A stretch of DNA of 15,054 nt. It comes from an uncultured Prevotella sp. GTDB taxonomy: Bacteria; Bacteroidota; Bacteroidia; Bacteroidales; Bacteroidaceae. Below the pieces are notes generated by a model. That model was not told the DNA's origin and did not search any database. It saw only the letters and a program-made list of their open reading frames with translations. This document shows, one piece after another, positions 1-7,806 of the stretch. The translations under genes and the position numbers were made by a program. The DNA is taken from positions 1 through 15,054 of the forward strand of contig CAMUQM010000029.1 in assembly GCA_947095945.1 (NCBI GenBank), in the 5' to 3' direction. Each line of letters opens with the position of its first letter. Positions within the stretch are counted from its first letter, which is position 1.

Positions 1-242
1 GTCTGTGTGACCATACCAATGTAACTGACTACGAGTTTCTTTCCTGCAGGAACATCGATTGAGAAGTGGCCGTCAATATCGGTGACAGTGCCCATCGTGG
101 TACCTTGTACCATGACAGACGCACCAATAACGGCTTCTCCATCGCCCTGAGAAACTACAGTACCGTTAATCTTTGTCTGACCAAATGCTGTACCCAATGA
201 CAGAATAAGAACAAACAAAAAGAAAGTAAATCTTTTCTCCAT
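1..242 (-). CDS. SusC/RagA-family TonB-linked outer-membrane protein, N-terminal fragment (runs off the window)
   Basis: An open frame starts at ATG 242-240 and continues off the left edge, giving 80 complete codons. Residues 1-21 form a signal peptide (Lys-Arg, a Phe/Leu-rich core, then ending before Gln22). Residues 24-80 match the carboxypeptidase-regulatory-like domain that opens SusC proteins: a GTV strand, VIGASV, GT(T)MGTVTDIDGHFSI, then VPAGKKLVVSYIGM. The same order occurs in the complete SusC at 3986-7234, so this is a second SusC-type importer. Such proteins form outer-membrane barrels that take up glycans or peptides with a SusD partner, using TonB energy. It lies downstream of the first SusCD pair but is separated by 1.65 kb and has its own candidate promoter, so it is probably a separate unit. 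Only the N-terminus is visible; the substrate and any SusD partner are unknown. Confidence 0.9.
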   Translation of the reverse strand, partial: MEKRFTFFLFVLILSLGTAFGQTKINGTVVSQGDGEAVIGASVMVQGTTMGTVTDIDGHFSIDVPAGKKLVVSYIGMVTQ

Positions 243-398
243 AGATCTCTTTTGATTATTAAAAATATTATTGTGTAATTGTTTCGTTAAACTTTACCTT
301 TTTGTTTCTTAATAAAACATTTTATTAGAAATAGGTTATAAACTTAAATATACTGCTATTCTTTCACAATATACAAAGATTATTACTTCCATTGGCTG

Positions 399-430
399 CA
401 AATTTAAATATTATTTATAAAAATCGCAAG
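399..430 (-). promoter_or_regulatory. Candidate Bacteroidota promoter for the partial SusC gene
   Basis: Read on the minus strand, TAAATTTG (406-399) fits the Bacteroidota -7 consensus TAnnTTTG. CTTG (430-427) lies exactly 20 nt upstream, resembling the -33 TTTG. Transcription would begin near 392, giving a leader of about 150 nt before the ATG at 242. The region is very AT-rich, so a chance match is possible. Confidence 0.4.
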
Positions 431-820
431 CATTTTCTGACTAAAATTACATTTTCTATTAAAATTTAATTTATTACTTACTAATTTCAATAAAAGAGTA
501 CATAAAACACTTATATTTATTAATCAATGTGATTAATTCAACAAATTAGTTGACAACGAGGGTGTAGTTGCATGACCGTTCACATAGAATGTACCTGTTT
601 CGTTTGAATAATCCTACTAAAAAGAACCAAATACTGCCTGAACGCTGTAAGAATAAATATAATTATTTGAGGCAAACATTATTGATTTAATGATAAAGAA
701 CGAATCAAAATGAAAATGCTGTTTTGATTATCTTACAGTTTAAAAGTTGTCAAACTATTAATTTATATTTAGCCCCTCTCCTTTTTGTAGCCTAAATGCG
801 CTGTAGGGATATCATACATT

Positions 821-843
821 CTCCCCCTTTCCTTATAGGGGAG
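821..843. terminator. GC-rich stem-loop followed by T-rich sequence
   Basis: CTCCCC (821-826) pairs with GGGGAG (838-843) across an 11-nt loop, and the plus strand continues into TTTTCTGTTTTTT. This looks like an intrinsic terminator for a plus-strand transcript, but no plus-strand gene precedes it. It may instead be a relic related to the GC-rich hairpin repeats elsewhere in the window. Confidence 0.3.
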
Positions 844-865
844 TTTTCTGTTTTTTGTAATAATT

Positions 866-1000
866 TTTCACATCCTCATTTCTAAAATATGCTCTTTTAC
901 ATTCGAATTAACGCCCAATTGGCTTGCAAAAGATGCCCTTTTGAGGTCTAACTAACGCCCTTTTGAACGCCAAGTAAGCACCTTTTGAAAACCACCCTTG
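866..1000 (+). repeat. 22-nt-periodic intergenic array, copy A
   Basis: Five consecutive 22-nt units start at 891, 913, 935, 957 and 979. Most begin with GCCCTTTTGA or a close variant (GCTCTTTT, GCCCAATTGG, CACCTTTTGA) and end in ACTAAC, AATTAAC, AAAAGAT or AGTAAG. About 25 nt before the first unit (TTTTCACATCC, then AAAATATGC) are also shared with copy C. Units 2 and 3 together make a small hairpin, CAAAAG-atgcc-CTTTTG. The same unit order recurs in copies B (1596-1705, inverted) and C (14577-14713). I know no established name for it. Confidence 0.85.
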
Positions 1001-1220
1001 CAACTACCTGACAACTAACGACTTGCAAAGTCAATAAAATTGTTCATTTTAAGCCCTCTTCTCCGTCTTTTCTTTGATTATTTTGTAAGGATATTTCAAA
1101 GATCACCCCATTCATTTTCTCACAGAAAGCACAGATGAACAGAAAAACAGATGCCCCTTTGCTCACAGAAACGCTCAGAGACCTAAAGGTCGTGGAACTC
1201 ACAGAATAGTCCCGACCAAC

Positions 1221-1265
1221 CTCTCCCCCAGCCCCTCCTCGTAGGGAGGGGAGTGATTAACGAGT
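1221..1265 (-). repeat. GC-rich hairpin repeat, copy 1
   Basis: CCCCTCC (1232-1238) pairs with GGAGGGG (1245-1251) around a 6-nt loop. Read on the minus strand the segment is TTAATCACTCCCCTCC, the hairpin, then GGGGCTGGGGGAGAGG. This matches the plus-strand copies at 14992-15041 and 14911-14961. It lies at the centre of the inverted repeat and has the same orientation relative to array B as the later copies have to array C. Confidence 0.7.
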
Positions 1266-1274
1266 TACCCCTAT

Positions 1275-1308
1275 ACGAGGTGGACAAGTAGACGAGTGGA
1301 CAAGTTGG
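1275..1308 (+). repeat. Two 17-nt direct repeats
   Basis: The motif ACGAG(G)TGGACAAGT(T/A)G occurs twice back to back, at 1275-1291 and 1292-1308, with a single-base offset. It falls in the spacer at the centre of the large inverted repeat. No coding potential is seen. Confidence 0.55.
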
Positions 1309-1595
1309 TAAATTGATGGGTTGTTTGCGTTATAACAAGCGCCTTGCCTAATCGTTCACTTGTAGACTCGCCAGCAAACCTCTGTTTTTCGATGACCTTT
1401 AGCTTTCCATATCTCTGTTGCATCTGTTTATCTGTGTTAGCTATGAGAGAAAACAGAGACCATTGATGTTTGACCTTTGAAATTTGACACTTTGACCTTC
1501 AAAATATTATTACAAAACATATGGATGAATATTGGGAAAGCGCTAAAAACAAGTGATCTTATCGTCTTTGTAATTTGTTTGCTATCAAAACATTA

Positions 1596-1705
1596 GAGAG
1601 GTGGCTTCTAAAATGTGCTTACTAAGACTTCAAAAGAGCGTTAGTTAGACCTCAAAAGGGCATCTTTTAAAAGCCAATCGGGCGTTAATTGAAAGCCAAA
1701 AGAGT
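1596..1705 (-). repeat. 22-nt-periodic intergenic array, copy B (inverted)
   Basis: Read on the minus strand, five 22-nt units occupy 1705-1684, 1683-1662, 1661-1640, 1639-1618 and 1617-1596, in the same order as copies A and C. Unit cores are ACTCTTTTGGC, GCCCGATTGGC, GCCCTTTTGAGG, GCTCTTTTGAAG and CACATTTTAG. An extra partial unit ending in AAAAGAC precedes the first. The 22-nt register is kept although individual bases have drifted. Confidence 0.85.
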
Positions 1706-1755
1706 GTCTTTTGATTTTCAACATTTGAAGTTTCTTTATAAAATAGAGAAACAAG

Positions 1756-1787
1756 AAAGGGGATGCACCACATGGTGCATCCCCTTT
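1756..1787 (-). terminator. Intrinsic terminator of the SusCD operon
   Basis: A perfect 15-bp inverted repeat (1756-1770 with 1773-1787) encloses only CA. It contains GGGGATGCACCA and its complement, and on the minus strand it leads into TTTCTTGTTTCTC. It lies about 110 nt after the SusD stop codon and fits rho-independent termination of the minus-strand operon. The stem is symmetric and could act in both directions. Its GCACCA/TGGTGC core also appears in the repeat array at 7619-7706. Confidence 0.7.
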
Positions 1788-1897
1788 GATTATCCTTACT
1801 CCTCGTTTTTCCTATCCCGCATTGCTTTTGCCTTAATCACTTTGAGCAGAAAGCACAAGTAAGAGGCGATTGAAAAGAGGGGAAAAATGTTAGCGGA

Positions 1898-3970
1898 TTA
1901 GTCGCTCAGACCGAACAGTTCTTTGTAACCAGGGTTCTGTGTCAGCTGCTTATTAAGCGCACGCTGGCTGGTTGGAACCATGCTCAAGTAATAGGTATCT
2001 AACCATCCTCCGTGTGCAAGTGGACTCTCATAGGTGTAAATCCAACCGCTACCAGCAGAGTTGTTTTCTGCAGATGCCTTACCGCTTCTCATTATTTCCT
2101 CGTAATCAACAAACTGACCTGAGTAAGCATTTGCCTTTGGTGCATAGATGTTATCTTTAGCTGTTGTCCACAATCCACAAGGCTGACGGTTTACATAATA
2201 GGCTGCCTTTGCCCAACGACGGATGTCGTAGAAAGCAAAGCCTTCGCCAAACAACTCAATCTGACGCTCGCGGCGAATCTCCCACAACACTGGGTTTACA
2301 TTGTAGTTGCCAAACTTACCGCCCTTACCAGTCCACCAAGGAGCATTGCCCTTATCGCGATTAGGGTCGAAGCTATCGTTGATGTCAGCCACTGTCATGT
2401 GTGCAACACCCGCACGATCGCGCAGCTTGTTGATAGTCTTATCTGCCACAGCTTGGTCAAACTGCTGCAATTCCCAAGCAGCCTCAGCATAGTTTAAGAG
2501 CACCTCTTCTATCTTGAAGATAGGCTTATCAGCTGTACAGAAAGCCGATGAACCTGTTGAGAACTCCCACATATCGTAGTTCTTCCAGAAGTAGTAACCT
2601 GTTCTACAACGCATGTATGGTACACGAGAGTCGGTTGTCAGGTTAGGACTTACTGGTGTAAGCGATGCACCCCAGTTCTGTCCGGGACATCTCTTCATAC
2701 CCTCACCGCCATAAGCACCACCACGCAAGCACTTGTCATTGGCACCCATATAGTCGATGTAGTAACGATACTTGGCAGCCTCATCAGCTGTTACAACGTG
2801 TCCCTGATTATTATCACCTGCCTTCAAGAACTTCCAACTCTTAAAGGTGTTGACGTTATCAACAGCGCCCTTATGAGGTGCTACGACGTAAGGAGGCTGA
2901 ATATTCTGGTAAAGACGAGGGTCGCGGTCAGCGAATGTGCCCCACATGTCTTTGCCTTTACCACCCTGATAGCCTGACGTTGTATTGCCAATAGGCAAAC
3001 CATTCTTCATCAAGAACATATCCACAGTGTACTGAGGAACATCAGCACTGTTGGCAGCAATATGTTCAAAGTCGTTATAACGATTCATCAACACATTGCT
3101 AACAAACTCCTTATAGAAGATAACACCCGGTTTACCTTTTAGACTCTCTGTAGTCCACATTTCGCCATATCCGGTAGCAGGTTGGTTTTGTTTGTCCTCG
3201 CCTTTATACAAAGTAGGATAAGCATCCATCAATTCCTGCGAAACTGTCAGACACTTCTTCAGATAGGCTTCATAAGGCTCATTGAGTCCATGATACTTTG
3301 CCCATGTACCCTCGCGGAGCAAGAAACGAGACAAAGCAGCCTTCACTACGTTCGCTGTCACAGTGTTATCACCATCGTTAAAATTACCAATATTAGCCGC
3401 AGCATACTCCAAACGTGCCACGATACTATCAGCTACTTCTGCACGTGGTGTACGTGGTCCGTAGCTTTCTGGCGAGCTTTCATCAAGCACCTTATTCACC
3501 CAAGGCACATCACCAAAGCGGTCGATGAGTTCCATATACCAGTAAGCCGAGAAGAAATAAGCCACCGAACGCCAGTGGGCAGCTTGTGCCTCCGTGAGCG
3601 CTCCATCATTAAGATGACTCAACATAATGTTCACTCGACGAATATAAGAGAAGTCCCAACCTCCACCATCAGCTGTTGCCGTGATGGTTTGATAGGCATA
3701 TGGATTGCGAGAATTATCTCGATGAGTCACCAATCCACCATACCAATCGCCATAGAACTGTGCATTCATATAGCTATTGTTGATGCTGGTATGAATCGTG
3801 GTGTTCGTGAACATCTCGTAACAAGGGTTCATAAACGCCTTGAAGTTATCGTATTCCTTAAACGCATTCTCCTCAGTGAGGTCGGTCAAAGGGTATTTCT
3901 CAAGAAAACTATCATTGCATGCTGTTAGCATTGTTGCTGCAACACAGATGGCTGTTAATATCTTTTTCAT
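1898..3970 (-). CDS. SusD/RagB-family outer-membrane nutrient-binding lipoprotein
   Basis: This is the surface lipoprotein partner of the SusC protein encoded just upstream; SusD proteins bind the substrate and form a lid over the SusC barrel. The N-terminus is a type II signal peptide with lipobox LTAC and lipidated Cys18, followed by the usual DSFLEKYP start of mature SusD proteins. Near residues 484-498 is the helix IEEVLLNYAEAAWE, and at about 562-586 the family signature EIRRERQIELFGEGFAFYDIRRW-type motif. The protein is 690 residues, at the long end for SusD (most are about 500-600), so it has sizeable insertions. The ATG at 3970 is supported by the signal peptide directly after it. It starts 15 nt after the SusC stop, so the two are one operon. 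Nothing in the window shows the substrate. Confidence 0.95.
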   Translation of the reverse strand: MKKILTAICVAATMLTACNDSFLEKYPLTDLTEENAFKEYDNFKAFMNPCYEMFTNTTIHTSINNSYMNAQFYGDWYGGLVTHRDNSRNPYAYQTITATADGGGWDFSYIRRVNIMLSHLNDGALTEAQAAHWRSVAYFFSAYWYMELIDRFGDVPWVNKVLDESSPESYGPRTPRAEVADSIVARLEYAAANIGNFNDGDNTVTANVVKAALSRFLLREGTWAKYHGLNEPYEAYLKKCLTVSQELMDAYPTLYKGEDKQNQPATGYGEMWTTESLKGKPGVIFYKEFVSNVLMNRYNDFEHIAANSADVPQYTVDMFLMKNGLPIGNTTSGYQGGKGKDMWGTFADRDPRLYQNIQPPYVVAPHKGAVDNVNTFKSWKFLKAGDNNQGHVVTADEAAKYRYYIDYMGANDKCLRGGAYGGEGMKRCPGQNWGASLTPVSPNLTTDSRVPYMRCRTGYYFWKNYDMWEFSTGSSAFCTADKPIFKIEEVLLNYAEAAWELQQFDQAVADKTINKLRDRAGVAHMTVADINDSFDPNRDKGNAPWWTGKGGKFGNYNVNPVLWEIRRERQIELFGEGFAFYDIRRWAKAAYYVNRQPCGLWTTAKDNIYAPKANAYSGQFVDYEEIMRSGKASAENNSAGSGWIYTYESPLAHGGWLDTYYLSMVPTSQRALNKQLTQNPGYKELFGLSD

Positions 3971-3985
3971 AAGTACTTATTATGA

Positions 3986-6900
3986 TTAGAATGTGATACT
4001 TGCACCTAAAGAGATAGTGCGGTAATAAGGGTAGCCCCATGAAATGCCGTTGCTTAGAGCGTTAGCAGTTGAAGAAGGCGCTGTACCTTCAGGGTCATAG
4101 CCCTTTGGCAGACTACTGAATGTAGCAAGATTCTCTATACTTAGATAGAATTTAGCATCCTGCAAGAAAGCTCTCTTCACCCACTCCTTAGGAAGCGTAT
4201 AGGCAAGTGTGATATTCTTTATACGCATGTAGGCTGCATTCTGCAGATACTTATCACTCACTCGAGTGTTAGAACCCACGTTATTTCCTTGGTCGTAGAT
4301 ACGGAAGAGCTTACTGTCTGGATTCACAGGTACCATATAGTCGCTGCTTGTAGGGTCGTAACTCTTAGCCTGCCAATAGTCTGTTTGGTTAGCATAGAGT
4401 GCTTGGAACACAGCATCTCCGGCTCCTGCTCCACCGAATGGGAACATAGCTGGACCGCCAAGCCAGTAATCTCGTTTGCCCACACCTTGCAAAAGCACTT
4501 CCAAACTCCAACCCTTATAAGCTGCACCGAAACTTATACCATACTGATAACGTGCTGCATTGTTACCGATAATCTTGCGGTCACCAGGGTTGTCAACAGT
4601 GTTATCGCCCGCATTGATAACGCCATCAGCACGCAAGTCCTTAAACTTCACGTCACCCGGCTGTGGGTTATAGCCATTGATTTTTACAACACCTTCCTTC
4701 AAAGTCCAAGTCTTGTGCTTTGCATCATCAGCATTGAAGTCGTTAATGGTATAGTATCCATCAGTCTCGTAACCCCATATTTCGCCAATCTTTCTACCTA
4801 CGTAATAGTCAGAAAGGAGGCGTGACTCGTTGTTAAACTTAGTGATTTCAGCCTGACTGTCATAGATATTGAAACCAACATGATAGCTAAAGTCGCCAAT
4901 TCTGTCACGCCATGTCACATTAAGTTCCCATCCTCTGTTTTTCATGTCAGCCACATTCTGCAGCGGAGCAGCTGTTCCTACAACCTTAGGAATCTCTATA
5001 CCAGCAGCCAACATACCCGTTGTACGACGGTCAAACCAGTCGAATGTAGCTGTAAGACGATTCTTAAAGGCATACAAGTCGAAACCAATATTGAGCGTAG
5101 TAACCTTCTCCCAAGTGAAGTTGCGGCTTACCAAGCCCGGAGAAGTGATGTAGGTTGTCTTTCCTTCAGCATCCAAGATGTAAGTACCATTGCTGTGCAA
5201 GCTCATCACTGGCGAGAACTGATAAGGGCTGATACGCTGATTACCAACAGACCCATAGGATGCACGCACCTTAAAGTCGTCCAACCAGCTGTGTGACCAA
5301 TTCATAAAAGTCTCCTGACCTAAACGCCATCCCACACTCACTGATGGGAAGAAACCGAAGCGATGGTCCTTAGGGAACTTTGAAGAACCGTCATAACGAC
5401 CATTCAACTCAAGAAGATAACGATCCATGAAAGAGTAGTTCAGACGTGCAAAGCCACTGCGAATAGAGTACTCAGAGTACTTATCGTCAATCGTCTTTTC
5501 ACCTGTTCCACCTGCAAACGATGGTACGGTAGGAACAGCCTGTGCAAGTACATTACCATAAAAATAACGATAGAACGATTTTTCTTGGTTGAAACCCGCC
5601 ATCGCTTTGAAAGAATGTGAACCCCAACTGTGGTCGTAATTGGTAAAGATATTCAACGCATTATACTTTGTTGTAGCATCATACATACGATAGAAATCCT
5701 GTCCCTTCTCTGTAGAATACTTAGCAGCCAACTGCACATCGGCAAATCTAAATCTGTTAGAATAGAACTGATAGTGCTCATCAGTGCGGTTATAGGTATA
5801 CTCACCAGTAACGGTCCAACCCGGCAACAGCTTGAAAATAGAGCGTAAAGAGATGCGTGGCACCGACTTCTCACTAAATGCAGAAGGAGCATTGGTCAAC
5901 ATATTGAGAGGTGTCTGCGATGGTAAATCATCCGGAATACCAAGAATGTCACCCGGAATGAGTCCTTCTGGATAATAGTTTATCAGTCGAGTAGAATAAA
6001 AACCACTCATGTTTCCAACATTCTCGGGTGACTGTCGGGTTGAGTTGGTATAAGTAAGCGTAGCCTCTTGAGTAAACCATTTCTGCAAATCAGCTGAAAC
6101 AAAGCCGCTAACAGTCTTACGTCTGAACATATCCTTATCTGTTACCAATGGTCCGTTCTCACGGCTCAAGCTTCCTGAAACACGATAACGTATCTTGTCA
6201 GTACCGCCAGAGATGGTCAGATTATGATTGGTTATCGAACCAGTTGTAAGAATATTCTTAGCCAAATTCTTCTCTGACAACCAGTAAACACGTCCATCGG
6301 TATCCTTGAAAATACCATCGCCAACGGTTGCAACAGACGAAGGGTCAGCCTGATACTTCTGCAAATAGTCGCGCCACTTGCTTACATCACCGTTACCAGC
6401 CCAGTAAGAATTAGAATAACCTGCCTCAAGATAAGCATCCAAATATTGCTTTAGAGAAGCCTGCTCCAAATGGTTGAGCGACTGTTCCCATCCTAAACTA
6501 AAATTATAGTTGGCTGTAAAACGGGCGTCGTTCTTCGGATGTTTCAATGTTACCAATATCACACCGCCTGCTGCACGCGCACCATAAATAGCCGAACTGG
6601 CAGCATCTTTCAATACCGTTACACTCTCGATATCTTCTGGATTCAGCGTACTCAAATCGCCTTCTACGTTGTCTATCAAGACTAACGGACCACCACCATT
6701 GATAGAGAGCGTACCACGCACGTTCAAAGACTTAGAATAACCGGGTCCAGAACCACCACCAATGGTAAGACCCGGCATAGCTCCTTGCAGTGCTGCAGCA
6801 GCATTTACGACTGGTCTATCGCCCAATACATCGCTCATTTTCACTTGAGAAACTGAACCTGTAAGGTTGGCTTTCTTCTGTAATCCATAACCTACGACTA

Positions 6901-7234
6901 CCACCTCGTCAATGACTTTGACATTACTCTTTAGTGTAACAGCCATATTTGCAGTAGCTTTCACCTCCAATTCGTCAAAACCTACATAACGAACCACCAG
7001 CGTAACGCCTGCTGGCACTTGAATAGAAAACTGTCCGTCGAGGTCAGTAATCGTTCCGTTAGATGTTCCTTTCTGCATGACAGTGGCACCAACGAGTGGC
7101 TCACCCTGACCGTCTTTTACAGAACCAGTGATAGTTGTTAACGTTTGCGCATCCACACATAGTGGGACAAGCAACAGCATGATGAGCAAAAGCCTGCCCA
7201 CCGCCTTCATAGTACGATGTTGATAGATGTTCAT
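3986..7234 (-). CDS. SusC/RagA-family TonB-dependent outer-membrane transporter
   Basis: This encodes the importing barrel of the SusCD pair (1082 residues, normal for the family). The order is a signal peptide ending at VDA-Q (about residue 29), a carboxypeptidase-regulatory-like domain at about 35-102 (GSVKDGQGEPLVGATV, TDLDGQFSI, VPAG), the TonB-box-like segment DEVVVVGYG at 109-117, a plug domain to about 230 (LNVRGT, PLVLIDNVEG, SVTVLKDAASSAIYGARAAGG), and the beta-barrel ending in the terminal aromatic strand SLGASITF. The ATG at 7234 opens the longest frame. A start at Met9 (7210) gives a more conventional signal peptide and is a serious alternative, since neither has a clear Shine-Dalgarno sequence. 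The SusD partner follows after 15 nt. No sugar-degrading enzyme, sigma/anti-sigma pair or hybrid sensor is adjacent. Confidence 0.95.
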   Translation of the reverse strand: MNIYQHRTMKAVGRLLLIMLLLVPLCVDAQTLTTITGSVKDGQGEPLVGATVMQKGTSNGTITDLDGQFSIQVPAGVTLVVRYVGFDELEVKATANMAVTLKSNVKVIDEVVVVGYGLQKKANLTGSVSQVKMSDVLGDRPVVNAAAALQGAMPGLTIGGGSGPGYSKSLNVRGTLSINGGGPLVLIDNVEGDLSTLNPEDIESVTVLKDAASSAIYGARAAGGVILVTLKHPKNDARFTANYNFSLGWEQSLNHLEQASLKQYLDAYLEAGYSNSYWAGNGDVSKWRDYLQKYQADPSSVATVGDGIFKDTDGRVYWLSEKNLAKNILTTGSITNHNLTISGGTDKIRYRVSGSLSRENGPLVTDKDMFRRKTVSGFVSADLQKWFTQEATLTYTNSTRQSPENVGNMSGFYSTRLINYYPEGLIPGDILGIPDDLPSQTPLNMLTNAPSAFSEKSVPRISLRSIFKLLPGWTVTGEYTYNRTDEHYQFYSNRFRFADVQLAAKYSTEKGQDFYRMYDATTKYNALNIFTNYDHSWGSHSFKAMAGFNQEKSFYRYFYGNVLAQAVPTVPSFAGGTGEKTIDDKYSEYSIRSGFARLNYSFMDRYLLELNGRYDGSSKFPKDHRFGFFPSVSVGWRLGQETFMNWSHSWLDDFKVRASYGSVGNQRISPYQFSPVMSLHSNGTYILDAEGKTTYITSPGLVSRNFTWEKVTTLNIGFDLYAFKNRLTATFDWFDRRTTGMLAAGIEIPKVVGTAAPLQNVADMKNRGWELNVTWRDRIGDFSYHVGFNIYDSQAEITKFNNESRLLSDYYVGRKIGEIWGYETDGYYTINDFNADDAKHKTWTLKEGVVKINGYNPQPGDVKFKDLRADGVINAGDNTVDNPGDRKIIGNNAARYQYGISFGAAYKGWSLEVLLQGVGKRDYWLGGPAMFPFGGAGAGDAVFQALYANQTDYWQAKSYDPTSSDYMVPVNPDSKLFRIYDQGNNVGSNTRVSDKYLQNAAYMRIKNITLAYTLPKEWVKRAFLQDAKFYLSIENLATFSSLPKGYDPEGTAPSSTANALSNGISWGYPYYRTISLGASITF

Positions 7235-7806
7235 TTGTATAAATTTAGGTAAATTGTTTTCAGTTATCTATAGCTTCATTTTAGGTTGGCTATTCGTCAT
7301 TATGTGCGTTCATATCGCTATCTCTGCTCCATGTCACACACATAGTAGTATGCCTTTTCAGGCGTAACCCTACTTCAGTTTAGTCGATTACAACAACATT
7401 CAAACTATTCGTTTACTTGTTGTGCATTTAGGTTTATTCTTGCTTGCAGCTGGGTTAGTAATTGTTTAGGGTTGTAAAGATATATAATTACAACAAATAA
7501 AAGGCGTGCGCTTAACAATTATTAAGCATTTCAAACCCTGCACTCCATTATATCTTACAAATGTTGTAGCGTTTATGGCATTATATTAAGCTTAAGCTGC
7601 GTTCATACAGAGAATATATTGCAATGTACTTAGCACTCCGCACCATTGGTGCAAAGTATTAACACCACATGTGCTAAGCATCCGCACCACATGTGTAGAG
7701 CATCAACACATCAATAGAAAAGAGTAAGAACGAGTCTTAATCATATATTATCGTATATGAATAACAAACCTTTGTGGGAGTTATTTACCTATCAACATTA
7801 TTTTTA
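7235..7806. other. Non-coding region upstream of the SusCD operon
   Basis: No gene is seen in this 572-nt stretch. It must contain the SusCD promoter. The nearest match to the Bacteroidota -7 box is TATCTTTA on the minus strand (7482-7475), but its last base is off-consensus and no -33 motif is correctly spaced, so I do not call it. A start there would give a leader of about 235 nt. The stretch also contains a 22-nt-periodic array (7619-7706) and a 7-bp AT inverted repeat (7741-7760). Confidence 0.6.
7619..7706. repeat. 22-nt-periodic array of CACCACATGTG-type units
   Basis: Three in-register 22-nt units start at 7641, 7663 and 7685 (CACCATTGGTGC, CACCACATGTGC and CACCACATGTGT), followed by AAGTATT or (A/G)AGCATC. 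A fourth, more degenerate unit (TGTACTTAGCACTCCG) precedes them. GCACCA-T-TGGTGC (7640-7652) is a perfect 6-bp stem. The sequence is unrelated to the GCCCTTTTGA arrays but has the same 22-bp period. Confidence 0.75.

Larger units (their letters stand above)
866..1713. repeat. Large imperfect inverted repeat formed by composite elements A and B
   Basis: Four pairs of blocks match in inverted orientation around a common centre: the 22-nt arrays (891-1000 with 1596-1705, centre about 1298); TTTTGTAAGGATATTTC near 1081 with the inverted TTTTGTAATAATATTTT near 1500 (about 1298); CACAGATGAACAG-like sequence (about 1127-1152) with CACAGATAAACAGATGC inverted at about 1421-1438 (about 1287); and CTAAAGGTC near 1183 with its inverse near 1398 (about 1292). 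The concentric order indicates two diverged copies of one element several hundred bp long, facing each other. The arms are too diverged to be a recent duplication. Confidence 0.6.
243..1897. other. 1.65-kb non-coding region between the SusD gene and the next SusC-like gene
   Basis: No convincing gene is seen on either strand. From left to right it holds an AT-rich leader and candidate promoter (243-430), an AT-rich stretch with one decayed open frame (533-679), a GC-rich hairpin followed by T-rich sequence (821-843), an array of 22-nt units (copy A), a GC-rich hairpin repeat (1221-1265), a 17-nt direct repeat (1275-1308), an oppositely oriented array (copy B) and the SusD terminator (1756-1787). 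Short TTTGACCTTTGA-like repeats occur at 1466-1505. The stretch appears to be built mostly from repeat debris. Confidence 0.8.

Noticed and set aside
866..1705. CRISPR array
   Set aside because: The 22-nt units are contiguous, degenerate and lack unique spacers between identical repeats; no cas genes are nearby.
3182..3928. 248-residue plus-strand open frame opposite susD
   Set aside because: The sense strand encodes a clear SusD lipoprotein with lipobox; the antisense translation has no recognisable domain.
4289..5296. Plus-strand open frames opposite susC
   Set aside because: They are shadows of a complete 1082-residue SusC gene; composition (Cys/His/Ile-rich) is unlike the real proteins here.
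7475..7482. TATCTTTA as the susC promoter
   Set aside because: The last base departs from TAnnTTTG and no -33 motif lies at 19-21 nt, so it is mentioned only in the region description.
7741..7760. TCATATA/TATATGA inverted repeat as a terminator of the hypothetical gene
   Set aside because: The stem is seven AT pairs only and is not followed by a T-run on the minus strand.
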